DNA from: Photobacterium frigidiphilum
GTDB taxonomy: Bacteria; Pseudomonadota; Gammaproteobacteria; Enterobacterales; Vibrionaceae
Direction: 5' to 3'
Length of the DNA: 64,000 nt
Assembly: GCF_003025615.1 (NCBI RefSeq)
Contig: NZ_PYMJ01000021.1
Location: 1-64,000 of the forward strand
Position numbers and translations under genes: made by a program. The notes under the pieces are model-generated. The model worked only from the letters and a program-made list of their open reading frames with translations. It had not been told where the DNA came from and made no database searches. Positions 36,168 through 44,994 of the stretch are shown here, one piece after another. Every line of letters starts with the position of its first letter. Position 1 is the first letter of the stretch.

Positions 36168-37005
36168 ATTGCGCCTCCTGCATTAAGATTGTATTGGCTT
36201 TATCAGCTTCCCCTAATAACACCGAGAGTGCAGGGATATCCAAATCCCATTCAATCAGCGTGGGGGTCGCACCGTGTTGCTGTATCCAGTGGCGGTACAT
36301 TTGCCATACGGGTTCACTGACGGGTTTGCTATGGGTATCGATCCAAATTTCGCCATCATCAAACGTCTTTACCATAAAGCCAGCAAGGTGAATTTCTTTT
36401 ACCGATAATGGGTCTAATGCCGCAATGTATTCGTTGCTGTCAAAGCCATGATTAAAGGCGCTGACATAAATGTTATTGAAGTCGAGCAATAACCCACACC
36501 CAGTACGTTGTTGTACGTGATTTAGAAACTCCCATTCTGGAATCACCGAATGCTGGAAGCTCAAATAGCTGGATGGGTTTTCAACCAGCAATTGGCGACC
36601 GAGAAAATCTTGCACCTGTTCTACTTTTTTGCAAAAGTTGTTCAGGGCTTCTTCGGTATAAGGGAGTGGCAGTAAATCATTAAAAAACTGTCCGTCGACT
36701 GAACTCCAACTGAGATGGTCTGAAACTGCAATCGGGTTTACCTCATCGACTAACTGTTTTAGTTGGACAAGATGATCGCGGCTTAATGGATCTGCTGACC
36801 CCAGTGATAACCCAATACCATGACAACTGATAGGGTAATGCTCAGCTATTTGGCGTAATTGTTTTCGCGCCATAGAAGCCGGATTAAAATAGTTTTCACT
36901 GTGAATCTCAAACCAGCCAATGTCTGGCTGTTGAGTGATGACTTGAGATACGTGAGGAGAGCGTAAGCCCACCCCAACCATCTGTTGTTGAGACAATACG
37001 CTCAA
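36145..37005 (-). CDS. bufB: MNIO (DUF692) multinuclear iron oxygenase, bufferin/Hvf maturation
   Basis: A 286-residue DUF692 TIM-barrel protein. Conserved metal-ligand segments are visible in order: IGWFEIHSENYF, SCHGIGLSLGS, AVSDHLSW, LLVENPSSYL, LLDFNNIYVSA, EIHLAGF, and DTHSKPV, with LIEWDLDIP near the end. MNIO enzymes oxidise cysteines of ribosomal peptides to thio-oxazole, oxazolone or related groups. The start is TTG at 37005, with a GAGGG ribosome site that overlaps the end of the upstream precursor gene (4-base gap); an internal ATG at 36981 is an alternative. The substrate is presumably the two upstream peptides. Confidence 0.9.
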   Translation of the reverse strand: MSVLSQQQMVGVGLRSPHVSQVITQQPDIGWFEIHSENYFNPASMARKQLRQIAEHYPISCHGIGLSLGSADPLSRDHLVQLKQLVDEVNPIAVSDHLSWSSVDGQFFNDLLPLPYTEEALNNFCKKVEQVQDFLGRQLLVENPSSYLSFQHSVIPEWEFLNHVQQRTGCGLLLDFNNIYVSAFNHGFDSNEYIAALDPLSVKEIHLAGFMVKTFDDGEIWIDTHSKPVSEPVWQMYRHWIQQHGATPTLIEWDLDIPALSVLLGEADKANTILMQEAQYGQITTP

Positions 37006-37009
37006 TTAC

Positions 37010-37267
37010 TTAGCCCTCTGTAGAACCACCCGCTAGGCGGTCGCATAATCCTTTAGGTACCATCATGAATGCATCTTTTTGACCATCAGTTTTTGATGTA
37101 CCAGCACAAGATCCTGTTTTCGTTGCGCAGTCATTTTTACCTGCTTTAGCTACGCCGTAGCACTTTTCTTTTTCATCAGCTGCAACGGCAGATGTTGAAG
37201 CCACTGTACCCGCAAGGGCAATAAGACCTGAGACAGCAGTCGCTAAAGCAATATTGGTTTTTTTCAT
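37010..37267 (-). CDS. bufA: Four-cysteine bufferin-type precursor peptide (DUF2282), copy 2
   Basis: An 85-residue peptide: signal peptide of about 30 residues (positively charged MKK, hydrophobic core, ASTSAVAA end) and a mature part with four cysteines at 36, 47, 54 and 75 in the order EKCYGV, NDCATK, GSCAGT, GLCDRL. This matches DUF2282/bufferin 1 precursors, exported copper-binding peptides whose cysteines are modified by the MNIO enzyme encoded 4 bases downstream. It differs from the neighbouring copy at only about six positions plus the C-terminus. A role in metal (copper) homeostasis is inferred from the family. Confidence 0.9.
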   Translation of the reverse strand: MKKTNIALATAVSGLIALAGTVASTSAVAADEKEKCYGVAKAGKNDCATKTGSCAGTSKTDGQKDAFMMVPKGLCDRLAGGSTEG

Positions 37268-37290
37268 GATGGTTCCTCAAAATTCACGTA

Positions 37291-37312
37291 TTGCTGCGCA
37301 ATTGCACAGCAA
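37291..37312 (-). other. Hairpin between the two precursor genes
   Basis: In the transcript (minus strand) TTGCTGTGC-AATT-GCGCAGCAA forms nine to ten base pairs with one U-G pair. There is no T-run, so it is more likely a stability or partial-termination element than a strong terminator. Confidence 0.5.
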
Positions 37313-37333
37313 GATATTTAGTCAGTTAAAAGA

Positions 37334-37594
37334 TTATGCTGATTCGGCAGAACCACCCGCTAAACGGTCACATAGACCTTTGGGAACCATGATGAAAGCA
37401 TCTTTCTGACCATCAACTTTTGCTGTGCCAGCACAAGATCCTGTTTTCGTTGCACAGTCATTTTTACCTGCTTCAGCAACGCCGTAGCACTTTTCTTTTT
37501 CATCAGCTGCAACCGCAGATGTTGAAGCGACTGTTCCGGCTAGAGCAATAAGACCTGAAACAGCAGTGGCTAGGGCAATGTTTGTCTTTTTCAT
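37334..37594 (-). CDS. bufA: Four-cysteine bufferin-type precursor peptide (DUF2282), copy 1
   Basis: An 86-residue peptide, first gene of the operon, with an AAAGAGGATTTATT ribosome site. Its signal peptide (residues 1-30) is identical to copy 2, and the mature part has the same four cysteines (36, 47, 54, 75). Substitutions relative to copy 2 include Glu/Lys41, Ala/Ser58, Val/Thr60, Ile/Met68 and the tail. The near identity points to a recent tandem duplication; a hairpin separates the copies. High expression of precursor relative to enzyme is expected from position. The peptide lacks the EGKCG repeats of Haemophilus HvfA, so it belongs to the bufferin 1 type. Confidence 0.9.
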   Translation of the reverse strand: MKKTNIALATAVSGLIALAGTVASTSAVAADEKEKCYGVAEAGKNDCATKTGSCAGTAKVDGQKDAFIMVPKGLCDRLAGGSAESA

Positions 37595-37839
37595 AATAAA
37601 TCCTCTTTAATACGTTGGCTGTTGCTGTAAGTTGCAACGTTTCCTTTGATTTAACTTACTTTGCAATGGCGCTTTAAGCGCTCTCGAAATATAAGAAAGG
37701 GTAAACACAGAATTAATTTCACCTTTTTTTATCTTTTTTAAAGATTCATTAACAATTCCGCTAAGAAAAAGCATAGAACAAAAATTAATAGGCAAGGTCT
37801 TGTGCAATCAAAAGTTATCAAAGCATTCTGAAAATGAGC

Positions 37840-37848
37840 TGGTATAAT
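37840..37848 (+). promoter_or_regulatory. uvrD promoter, extended -10
   Basis: TGGTATAAT: a perfect -10 hexamer preceded by the TGn extension. No good -35 is seen at the right distance. The start codon is 34 bases downstream and the LexA box begins 9 bases after the hexamer. Confidence 0.6.
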
Positions 37849-37856
37849 CCTCACCA

Positions 37857-37872
37857 TTGTATAAATAACCAG
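37857..37872 (+). promoter_or_regulatory. LexA (SOS) box of uvrD
   Basis: TTGTATAAATAACCAG: matches CTG-N10-CAG apart from the first base and closely resembles the E. coli uvrD LexA box CTGTATATATACCCAG. It overlaps the expected transcription start just after the extended -10, where repressor binding would block initiation. Confidence 0.75.
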
Positions 37873-37881
37873 TAGATAGCG

Positions 37882-40056
37882 ATGGACGTTTCACTCCTGT
37901 TAGATGGGCTCAATGACAAACAAAGAGAAGCGGTGGCAGCACCGTTAGGAAACCACCTTGTACTAGCGGGAGCGGGCAGTGGTAAAACCCGAGTGCTAGT
38001 TCATCGTATTGCGTGGTTAATGCAGATAGAACAAGCGTCGTCGTACTCGGTCATGTCTGTGACGTTTACCAATAAAGCGGCTGCTGAAATGCGTGGTCGA
38101 ATTAATGAGTTAATGCAAGGCTCATCGGCGGGTATGTGGAATGGTACGTTCCACGGTTTATGCCATCGCATGCTACGTGCGCATTATCTTGATGCGCGTT
38201 TACCTGATGATTTCAATATTCTTGATTCTGATGATCAAATGCGTTTGTTACGCCGTTTGATTAAAGCGCAAAATCTTGATGAGAAACACTGGCCAGCACG
38301 TCAAGCTGCGTGGTACATCAACGGTAAAAAAGACGAAGGTTTGCGCCCTGCCAATATCGATGCTTTTAACGATCCGGTTGAAAAAACATGGTTGCGTATT
38401 TATACCGCATACCAAGAGGCGTGTGATCGCGCTGGGTTAGTCGATTTTGCTGAATTGTTGTTACGCGCTTTTGAGTTGGTTCGTGACAATAAACATATTC
38501 GTGAGCATTACCAAGCGCGTTTCAAGCACATCTTGGTTGACGAATTTCAAGATACCAACAACATCCAATTTGCATGGCTGCGCTTAATGGCGGGTGTAAA
38601 TTGTAATGTGATGATCGTGGGTGATGATGATCAGTCTATCTATGGCTGGCGTGGTGCTCAGGTTGAAAATATTCAACGCTTCTTGCGTGATTTTACCAAT
38701 GCATCGTCTATTTTTCTTGAACAAAACTACCGTTCTACCGGCAACATTCTAAATGCTGCCAACGAATTAATTGCCAATAACAATGAGCGTATGGGCAAGA
38801 AGTTATGGACGGATGGTGAAGACGGTGAGTTGATCTCATTGTATTCTGCTTTTAATGAATTGGATGAAGCCCGTTTTGCGGTGGGTAAAATCAAAGAATG
38901 GCGTAATGAAAAAGGCGGTTCGCTGAACGATACTGCCTTTTTATACCGTAGCAATGCGCAATCTCGTGTACTGGAAGAAGCCCTAATTCAAGCGGGTTTA
39001 CCGTACCGAATTTATGGTGGTATGCGTTTCTTCGAACGTCAGGAAGTGAAAGATTCATTGGCGTATCTACGCTTGATGGCCAACCGAAATGATGATGCCT
39101 CTTTTGAGCGAGTGGTGAATACCCCTACGCGTGGCTTGGGCGATCGTACCTTAGAAACCATTCGTTTAGCTGCCCGTGATCGCAGTGTCACTATGTGGCA
39201 AGCTAGTGTATTACTGCTTGAAGAGCAAGTGTTGGCAGGTCGTGCCGCGAACTCGTTACGTCGTTTTATTGAGTTGGTTAATGCTCTGGAAGACGATACG
39301 CGAGACTTGCCTTTGTTCCAGCAAACGGATGATGTGATCCGTAATTCAGGTTTACGAGCAATGTACGAGCAAGAAAAAGGCGAAAAAGCCCAAGCTCGTA
39401 TCGAAAACTTGGAAGAATTAGTCACGGCAACCCGTCAATTTGTGGTGCCAGAAGAAGCGGAAGAGATGACGCCATTAGCAGCGTTTCTGTCTCATGCTGC
39501 ACTAGAAGCTGGCGAAGGTCAGGCCGATGACTTTGAAGACGCGGTGCAGCTAATGACCATGCACAGTGCAAAAGGGCTAGAGTTCCCTATTGTCTTCATG
39601 GTGGGGGTTGAAGAGGGTATGTTCCCTAGTTCACGCACCACGGAAGAAGTCGGACGCTTAGAAGAAGAACGTCGCTTGTGTTACGTCGGTATGACCCGTG
39701 CAATGAAGAAGTTGTACATTACTTATGCTGAAATGCGCCGTTTATACGGTAAAGATAACTTCCATAAGCCATCACGCTTTATTCGTGAGATTCCAACGGA
39801 ATTTGTGGAAGAAGTACGGATGAAGGCGCAAGTCTCTCGTCCCGCAAGCAGTGGGCGCTTTAGCCAAACTCAAGTGAATGATAACTTTAATCAAACCGGT
39901 TTTAATTTAGGGCAGCGTGTTAAGCATCCTAAATTTGGTGAAGGAACCATCATTAACTTTGAAGGCAGTGGTGCGCAAAGTCGTGTTCAAGTCGCTTTCA
40001 ATGGTGAAGGTATTAAGTGGCTAGTGACTCAATACGCTAAGCTCGATCCGATGTAA
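37882..40056 (+). CDS. uvrD: DNA helicase II
   Basis: Superfamily 1A 3'-5' helicase of nucleotide-excision and mismatch repair, 724 residues (E. coli 720). Motifs: Q motif LNDKQREAV, Walker A AGAGSGKT, Ia VTFTNKAA, II LVDEFQDTN, III GDDDQSIYGWRGA, IV EQNYRST, V MTMHSAKGLEF and VI YVGMTRAM, with the C-terminal Tudor-like KHPKFGEGTIINFEGSG that contacts RNA polymerase. Preceded by an extended -10 and a LexA box, so SOS-inducible as in E. coli. In E. coli it directly follows yigB. Confidence 0.96.
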   Translation: MDVSLLLDGLNDKQREAVAAPLGNHLVLAGAGSGKTRVLVHRIAWLMQIEQASSYSVMSVTFTNKAAAEMRGRINELMQGSSAGMWNGTFHGLCHRMLRAHYLDARLPDDFNILDSDDQMRLLRRLIKAQNLDEKHWPARQAAWYINGKKDEGLRPANIDAFNDPVEKTWLRIYTAYQEACDRAGLVDFAELLLRAFELVRDNKHIREHYQARFKHILVDEFQDTNNIQFAWLRLMAGVNCNVMIVGDDDQSIYGWRGAQVENIQRFLRDFTNASSIFLEQNYRSTGNILNAANELIANNNERMGKKLWTDGEDGELISLYSAFNELDEARFAVGKIKEWRNEKGGSLNDTAFLYRSNAQSRVLEEALIQAGLPYRIYGGMRFFERQEVKDSLAYLRLMANRNDDASFERVVNTPTRGLGDRTLETIRLAARDRSVTMWQASVLLLEEQVLAGRAANSLRRFIELVNALEDDTRDLPLFQQTDDVIRNSGLRAMYEQEKGEKAQARIENLEELVTATRQFVVPEEAEEMTPLAAFLSHAALEAGEGQADDFEDAVQLMTMHSAKGLEFPIVFMVGVEEGMFPSSRTTEEVGRLEEERRLCYVGMTRAMKKLYITYAEMRRLYGKDNFHKPSRFIREIPTEFVEEVRMKAQVSRPASSGRFSQTQVNDNFNQTGFNLGQRVKHPKFGEGTIINFEGSGAQSRVQVAFNGEGIKWLVTQYAKLDPM

Positions 40057-40076
40057 TACTGACCGACATAAAAAAT

Positions 40077-40130
40077 AAAAAGCCCGCCTTGCCAGTTTCT
40101 TGTCATAAGAACTGATAAGGCGGGCTTTTT
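40077..40130. terminator. Long terminator after uvrD
   Basis: AAAAGCCCGCCTT / AAGGCGGGCTTTTT stem enclosing a second AGTTTCT / AGAACT stem. It has T-runs on both strands and separates uvrD from convergent ggt. Confidence 0.9.
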
Positions 40131-40182
40131 GTTTTAGGTCTGTGCTTTATTAGCTAAGGATCTTACTGATTAACCAAGGCGC

Positions 40183-41937
40183 TTACTGAGCAATAACCTT
40201 ACCTTCGCGACGTGGATCAGCCGCACCTATGAGCGATTTGCCGTCAACACGAATCGCCTGAACACCAGAATTCAACTCTTTCACTTTCACCTTAAAGCCG
40301 AGCTGTTCCAGTTTCGGTGCCCATTGTTCGGCGGTCGTGCCTTGTTCTAATTCAAATGCGCCAAAGCGGTTATTCATATTAGGTAAGTTGATGGCTTGCT
40401 GAAGGTTTAGTCCCCAGTCAAGGTGTGCCACTAAAGTCTTGGCAACATAGCCAATGATTTGGCTACCACCGGGTGAGCCTACTGCCATATACGGTTCACC
40501 TTCTTTCATCACTATGGTCGGAGCCATGGATGAGCGTGGACGTTTTCCAGGCTCAATACGATTGGCAATCGGCACACCATCGGCATGGCTACGGAATGAG
40601 AAATCCGTTAATTCATTATTGAGTAAGAATCCACGTACCATTAAGCGCGAGCCAAAGCCATTTTCAATGGTGGTGGTGATCGATACCATGTTGCGGTCTT
40701 TATCGACAATAGAAAAATGGCTGGTAGACGGTAACTCAATCGCTTCATCTAACGCGTAATTCATTGCATGTGACCAAGGAGGCTTACCTGCCGCCGTCGT
40801 TGTTAGAGCGGTATCCCCTTTCAGTAACGTTGCGCGTTGTTCGATATAATCAGCGGCTAATAAGCCCTCGGTAGGCATAGGCACATAATCGCTGTCTGCC
40901 ATGTATTTACCACGATCGGCAAAGGCTAAACGAGAAGCGTCACCGAGTAAGCGCCAACTTTGAATGTTTTCTGGGCCCATTTTAGCGATGGGATAATGGC
41001 TTAGCATGCCCATTATTTGCCCTAAGGTTAATGCCCCTGAGCTGGGTGGCCCCATGCCACATATCGAATATTGACGATAAGGCGCGCAGACGGGTTCACG
41101 CTCTTTGACTTGGTAGGTAGCTAAATCCATCGTGTTTAATACACCGGGGTTAGCTTTTGCACCACGTACGGTTTTAACAATATCGTTAGCAATCTTACCG
41201 TGGTAAAACGCACTGGCACCTTGGTCGGCGATTAACATTAATGTATCGGCATAAGCGGGATTTTTAAGGTTTTGTCCTGCTTTGATTGGTGAGCCATCTT
41301 GATTAAAGAAGTAAGCTTTAGCTTCAGCTGAACGTTGTAGATAGTCTTTATCGTTGGCCACTAATTTAGCTAAGCGTGGGCTAACAACAAAACCTTTTTT
41401 AGCCAGATTTATAGCGGGTTCAAAGAGGGTTTTCCACGGTAATTTACCTAAACGCTGGTGGGTATGCTGCAGTAATTTAACAGTACCTGGTGTACCCACT
41501 GAACGCCCACCGACAACGGCGTCAAAGAACTGTAGTGGTTCGCCTTTATCATCCTGAAATAACCGCGGTGTAACGCCATAAGGTGCAGTTTCTCGACCAT
41601 CAAATGATGTTAAAGCCTCTTTTTTTGCATCCCAATACATTAAAAATGCACCACCACCAATTCCTGATGACTGTGGTTCAACCAATCCCAACACTAACTG
41701 GGTAGCGACCATGGCATCAATGGCATTGCCCCCTTGGCGTAGCATTGCAGCTCCGGCTTCACTGGCATAAGGATTCGCAGACGCAATCATCCAGTCAGAC
41801 CCTTGCACCAAGGTTTGCGTTTTTAACCCTGTCGCGGCTTCGGGGGCAATATTGTCTGCGCTTTGTTTGGCGATCGCGGGTGTGACGGTGAGGCTAGCGG
41901 TTATTAACAACGCTAGGCAAGATGCTTTCCACTGCAT
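40183..41937 (-). CDS. ggt: Gamma-glutamyltranspeptidase
   Basis: Periplasmic N-terminal nucleophile hydrolase that cleaves the gamma-glutamyl bond of glutathione, 584 residues. The signal peptide ends at about VTPAIA. The proenzyme self-cleaves before the catalytic Thr in TSHFSIVD (Thr405), which becomes the N-terminus of the small subunit. Other motifs: QSSGIGGGAFLMYWD and the substrate-loop GMGPPSSGALTLGQ, MAPTIV and VGSPGGSQI. It is a single gene, convergent with uvrD, next to an amino-acid exporter on the same strand. With gorA in the same window it concerns glutathione turnover, but the genes are not linked. Confidence 0.94.
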   Translation of the reverse strand: MQWKASCLALLITASLTVTPAIAKQSADNIAPEAATGLKTQTLVQGSDWMIASANPYASEAGAAMLRQGGNAIDAMVATQLVLGLVEPQSSGIGGGAFLMYWDAKKEALTSFDGRETAPYGVTPRLFQDDKGEPLQFFDAVVGGRSVGTPGTVKLLQHTHQRLGKLPWKTLFEPAINLAKKGFVVSPRLAKLVANDKDYLQRSAEAKAYFFNQDGSPIKAGQNLKNPAYADTLMLIADQGASAFYHGKIANDIVKTVRGAKANPGVLNTMDLATYQVKEREPVCAPYRQYSICGMGPPSSGALTLGQIMGMLSHYPIAKMGPENIQSWRLLGDASRLAFADRGKYMADSDYVPMPTEGLLAADYIEQRATLLKGDTALTTTAAGKPPWSHAMNYALDEAIELPSTSHFSIVDKDRNMVSITTTIENGFGSRLMVRGFLLNNELTDFSFRSHADGVPIANRIEPGKRPRSSMAPTIVMKEGEPYMAVGSPGGSQIIGYVAKTLVAHLDWGLNLQQAINLPNMNNRFGAFELEQGTTAEQWAPKLEQLGFKVKVKELNSGVQAIRVDGKSLIGAADPRREGKVIAQ

Positions 41938-42109
41938 ATGAGCTCCTTATGTCGTCTCTCTTGATAGAAGTCCGGTCAATGAACTTCGTAGCGTAGAGAG
42001 TGACAGTGCAAAGCGCTAGTGTCTAATTGTTGAGCACTTTTTTGTGCTCATTCTCAATAATTTTCGTGCTTAATTACCAAGGTGTTTTTACAGCGTAACT
42101 ATTATATTT

Positions 42110-42766
42110 TTACAATGTAACTATGATATTCAACAAAATCATACTGCCGATAGTCACAAACAGTACGCCACAAATACCGTCGATATAAGGTGTCCATTGC
42201 TGAATTTTTTGTTGTAGACGTTTCCCTGTTAGTAACCACGCCAGCATGGCGAACCATAGAAATGATGTGATCCATAAAATCGCAATTGCGGTTATTTTTC
42301 CGGATATCGACATATCAACCGGCACTATGGTCGAGAGTAGGCTGATGAAAAATACTAACGCTTTAGGGTTTAATATATTGGTTGTAAACCCTTTAACGAG
42401 TGCTTGTTTACGATTTGAAATAATGCTCTGTGGGGCTGTAACTGTTTCAGTGTGCGCTGTGGGACGAAAAATGGGCATTAGTACGCTTCTAACAGCACCA
42501 ACTCCCAACCACAGTAAGTATGAACCGCCAGCGGCTTGCAGTAAGGCAAATAGGGTGGGTTGCTGGTGGATCAATAAGCTAGCACCTGTCAGGCTTAAAA
42601 TTGAATGCAGTAAAATGCCCAGAGACAAACCCAATGCGATCGCAATGCCCGTTTGACGCCCGTAACGTCCGGCATTTTGTACCACTAAGGCAAAATCAGG
42701 CCCTGGGCTCATTAACGCGATAATGTGGACAGTGACTAAGGTCAGTAATGTGGTGACTTCGTTCAT
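42110..42766 (-). CDS. LysE/RhtB family amino-acid exporter
   Basis: A 218-residue inner-membrane protein with six membrane segments, of the LysE/RhtB superfamily that exports amino acids such as threonine, homoserine or lysine. Diagnostic motifs are SPGPDFALVVQNAGRYGRQTG near residue 20-40 and NILNPKALVFFISLLSTIV in the middle. The substrate cannot be read from the sequence. An AraC-type regulator lies upstream on the same strand, 142 bases away, and may control it. In E. coli two members, rhtB and rhtC, are close to recQ; here this one is 2.2 kb from recQ with rarD between. Confidence 0.88.
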   Translation of the reverse strand: MNEVTTLLTLVTVHIIALMSPGPDFALVVQNAGRYGRQTGIAIALGLSLGILLHSILSLTGASLLIHQQPTLFALLQAAGGSYLLWLGVGAVRSVLMPIFRPTAHTETVTAPQSIISNRKQALVKGFTTNILNPKALVFFISLLSTIVPVDMSISGKITAIAILWITSFLWFAMLAWLLTGKRLQQKIQQWTPYIDGICGVLFVTIGSMILLNIIVTL

Positions 42767-42907
42767 GGTAGTTCGCCGTTTTTATTCGATTGGATCGGTC
42801 AGTTTCGTAGTATGACGGGGCGTGTTTGAATGCGCTTGTAAAAAAGTGACAGCGAAAAGACAGTACAGCGGAAAAGAAGAATAGTAATGGCTATAAATTG
42901 GATATAG

Positions 42908-43702
42908 TTATTTGATGTGTGAGGGTGCAATACCGAACGTTTGTTTGAAGGTATTGGTAAAGTGCGCCTGATCATAAAAACCGACATGATAAGCCACTTC
43001 TGTACTGTTAAAGCCAGCCCGCAGCAAAGCCATCGCGTGTTCTAAGCGTAAGCGAGCTAACCAAGCATAAGGTGTAATACCAGTGGTTTTCTTGAATTGA
43101 CGTAACAGTTGCGATGGGCTGAGATCACACAGTGTTGCCAAGTCATTCAGGCTGATTTTTTGATCAAGATGCGCCATGAAATAATCGCGTAACTGACGTA
43201 AATTTTTGGTACCCAGTTTCGTGACTGTGTGTTCTGTTACTTTTCCATAGTGGGTTAATAGATAAGAAAAGTATTCGATCGGCAAGCTATCTTTGGCTAA
43301 TTGAGACGCCAAAGGATTATCTAACTGGGTATGTAATTGGGTTAGTTGCTGAAAAAACTGATGATCGGCAATTTTATGTTGTGGGAAACAAAAGAGATCT
43401 TTGCCCGATACGGCTTCAGCCTGTTGAGTTAACCAATCAGGGCTAATGCTAAAAACTTTAACGCGGTAGCCAGCGCTTTCTTTGGGCTGTCCATCGTGGA
43501 TTTCATCGGGGGGCATGATCACCATTTGACCCGGTCCTGCGACATGTTTAGCGCCATTGAAGAAATACTGCTGCTGCCCTTGGGTGATTAAACCCAAATG
43601 GTAATCGAGGTGGTAATGGCGTTTGAAAGAAAAGCTTTGGTAATGGGCATCAATCAAGTTGATGTCATCAATATTGCTTTTACGATGACTGACTTTATTC
43701 AT
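42908..43702 (-). CDS. AraC family transcriptional regulator
   Basis: A 264-residue regulator: an N-terminal cupin-type ligand-binding domain (HYHLDYHLGLITQGQQQYFFNGAKHV...MPPDEIHDGQP) and a C-terminal pair of helix-turn-helix motifs (ISLNDLATLCDLSPSQLLRQFKKTTGITPYAWL and the second one ending in VGFYDQAHFTNTFKQTFGIAPS). The effector is unknown. It precedes the LysE-type exporter on the same strand; members with this cupin are often paired with amino-acid exporters, so that pairing is the likely regulatory link (inference). Confidence 0.9.
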   Translation of the reverse strand: MNKVSHRKSNIDDINLIDAHYQSFSFKRHYHLDYHLGLITQGQQQYFFNGAKHVAGPGQMVIMPPDEIHDGQPKESAGYRVKVFSISPDWLTQQAEAVSGKDLFCFPQHKIADHQFFQQLTQLHTQLDNPLASQLAKDSLPIEYFSYLLTHYGKVTEHTVTKLGTKNLRQLRDYFMAHLDQKISLNDLATLCDLSPSQLLRQFKKTTGITPYAWLARLRLEHAMALLRAGFNSTEVAYHVGFYDQAHFTNTFKQTFGIAPSHIK

Positions 43703-43766
43703 GTGCTTGCCCAGTAAGGATCGGAAGATCGTGCTTTTCTATTATAAGTACACCATAAATGAAGGG

Positions 43767-43799
43767 TATGCAGCTTGTAAAAAATTCACAAGCTGCATA
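43767..43799. other. Perfect 12-base-pair inverted repeat between araC-type gene and rarD
   Basis: TATGCAGCTTGT / ACAAGCTGCATA with a 9-base A/T loop. It is in the gap after the rarD stop and before the AraC-type start (both minus strand). No T-run follows on either strand, so a simple intrinsic terminator is not well supported; it could be an RNA-stability element or operator. Confidence 0.4.
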
Positions 43800-43813
43800 A
43801 CGAATTAAACAGA

Positions 43814-44725
43814 TTAGATGGAAGGTGCCACTTTTTTACTATCGCGATGGCGTTTGATTCCGTCCAAACTGAATAAAATCAGGGCTGACCAGATGAAGAT
43901 AAACGTCATACCGTTATCGACAGTGAAGGGTTCGCCATATACCAATACTGCCAATAAGAACATTAAGCTCGGTCCGATATACTGAAAGAAACCCAGTGTA
44001 GATAACTTGAGCTTGGTGGCTGCCCCGGTAAAGCACAGCAAAGGCAATGTCGTTACAATACCCGCTGCAACAAGCAGTAGATTAAGTTGCAATGGGTTGT
44101 CAGCAAGGTTGGCGGTTGGGCTATCGGTAATAAAGAAAATATAAATGATTGCCAGCGGTAGCAGTACACAGGTTTCGAGGAATAACCCTGTTTGAGCATC
44201 CAAGTTAATTTTCTTACGTAACAAGCCATAGCAACCGAAGCTACCAGCTAATGCCAACGCAATCCAAGGTAATGAGCCAAATTGGATTAACTGTGCCGCG
44301 ACACCACATGCGGCTAATGCCACCGCGACCCATTGTAAGGCCCGTAGTCGTTCACCAAGAAAAACCATGCCGAGAATGACATTGAATAAGGGGTTAATAA
44401 AATACCCTAGGCTGGCATCCAACATGTAATTGTTATTCACCGCCCAAATGAAAATCATCCAGTTAGTTCCCACCAATAGCGCGGTTACCGTTAGCATTAG
44501 CATCATTTTTGGTTTGGCGATCACCGCGCGGATTTTCCCCCAACCCTTACTGACAAAAATTAATGCCGCTAAAAAGAAGAACGACCAAATAACACGATGG
44601 CTTAGAATTTCTAACGGGCTAACATTCTGCAATGCTTTAAAGTAGATAGGAGCAATGCCCCACATCGTATAAGCAGCGAGGGCAAGAATAACCCCGCGTT
44701 GTGTTTTTTGGGCTTGTTCTTCCAT
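43814..44725 (-). CDS. rarD: RarD, EamA/DMT superfamily transporter
   Basis: A 303-residue inner-membrane protein with ten hydrophobic segments of the drug/metabolite transporter superfamily. The N-terminus GVILALAAYTMWGIAPIYFKAL and the segment LEILSHRVIWSFFFL identify the RarD subgroup, whose chloramphenicol-sensitivity link in E. coli/Pseudomonas is old and the natural substrate unknown. It is divergent from recQ with a 269-base intergenic region. In E. coli rarD is likewise near recQ, pldA and rhtBC. Confidence 0.9.
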   Translation of the reverse strand: MEEQAQKTQRGVILALAAYTMWGIAPIYFKALQNVSPLEILSHRVIWSFFFLAALIFVSKGWGKIRAVIAKPKMMLMLTVTALLVGTNWMIFIWAVNNNYMLDASLGYFINPLFNVILGMVFLGERLRALQWVAVALAACGVAAQLIQFGSLPWIALALAGSFGCYGLLRKKINLDAQTGLFLETCVLLPLAIIYIFFITDSPTANLADNPLQLNLLLVAAGIVTTLPLLCFTGAATKLKLSTLGFFQYIGPSLMFLLAVLVYGEPFTVDNGMTFIFIWSALILFSLDGIKRHRDSKKVAPSI

Positions 44726-44994
44726 GGGAATCCAAATGGTTATTTTATAAAATCAATGAGGTTTTCTCAAAAAGTATGCGGAAGCAGTATAAATCGAGAT
44801 TCTTTGAAATGGCTACATCTTTATCAATAGATTAAATGATAAACAATGTATCGCAAGCTTAACCGTTCATCTTCTTACTCTGTTTCGTATTTCTTTTCGT
44901 CGTGCCTTCTGCGACTGACAGCGTGTTGAGTCGTTCACTTAATAAGCCCATTTAGTATAGAATAGCCCGCCCCCAACATTTTAAGAGTAGGTCT

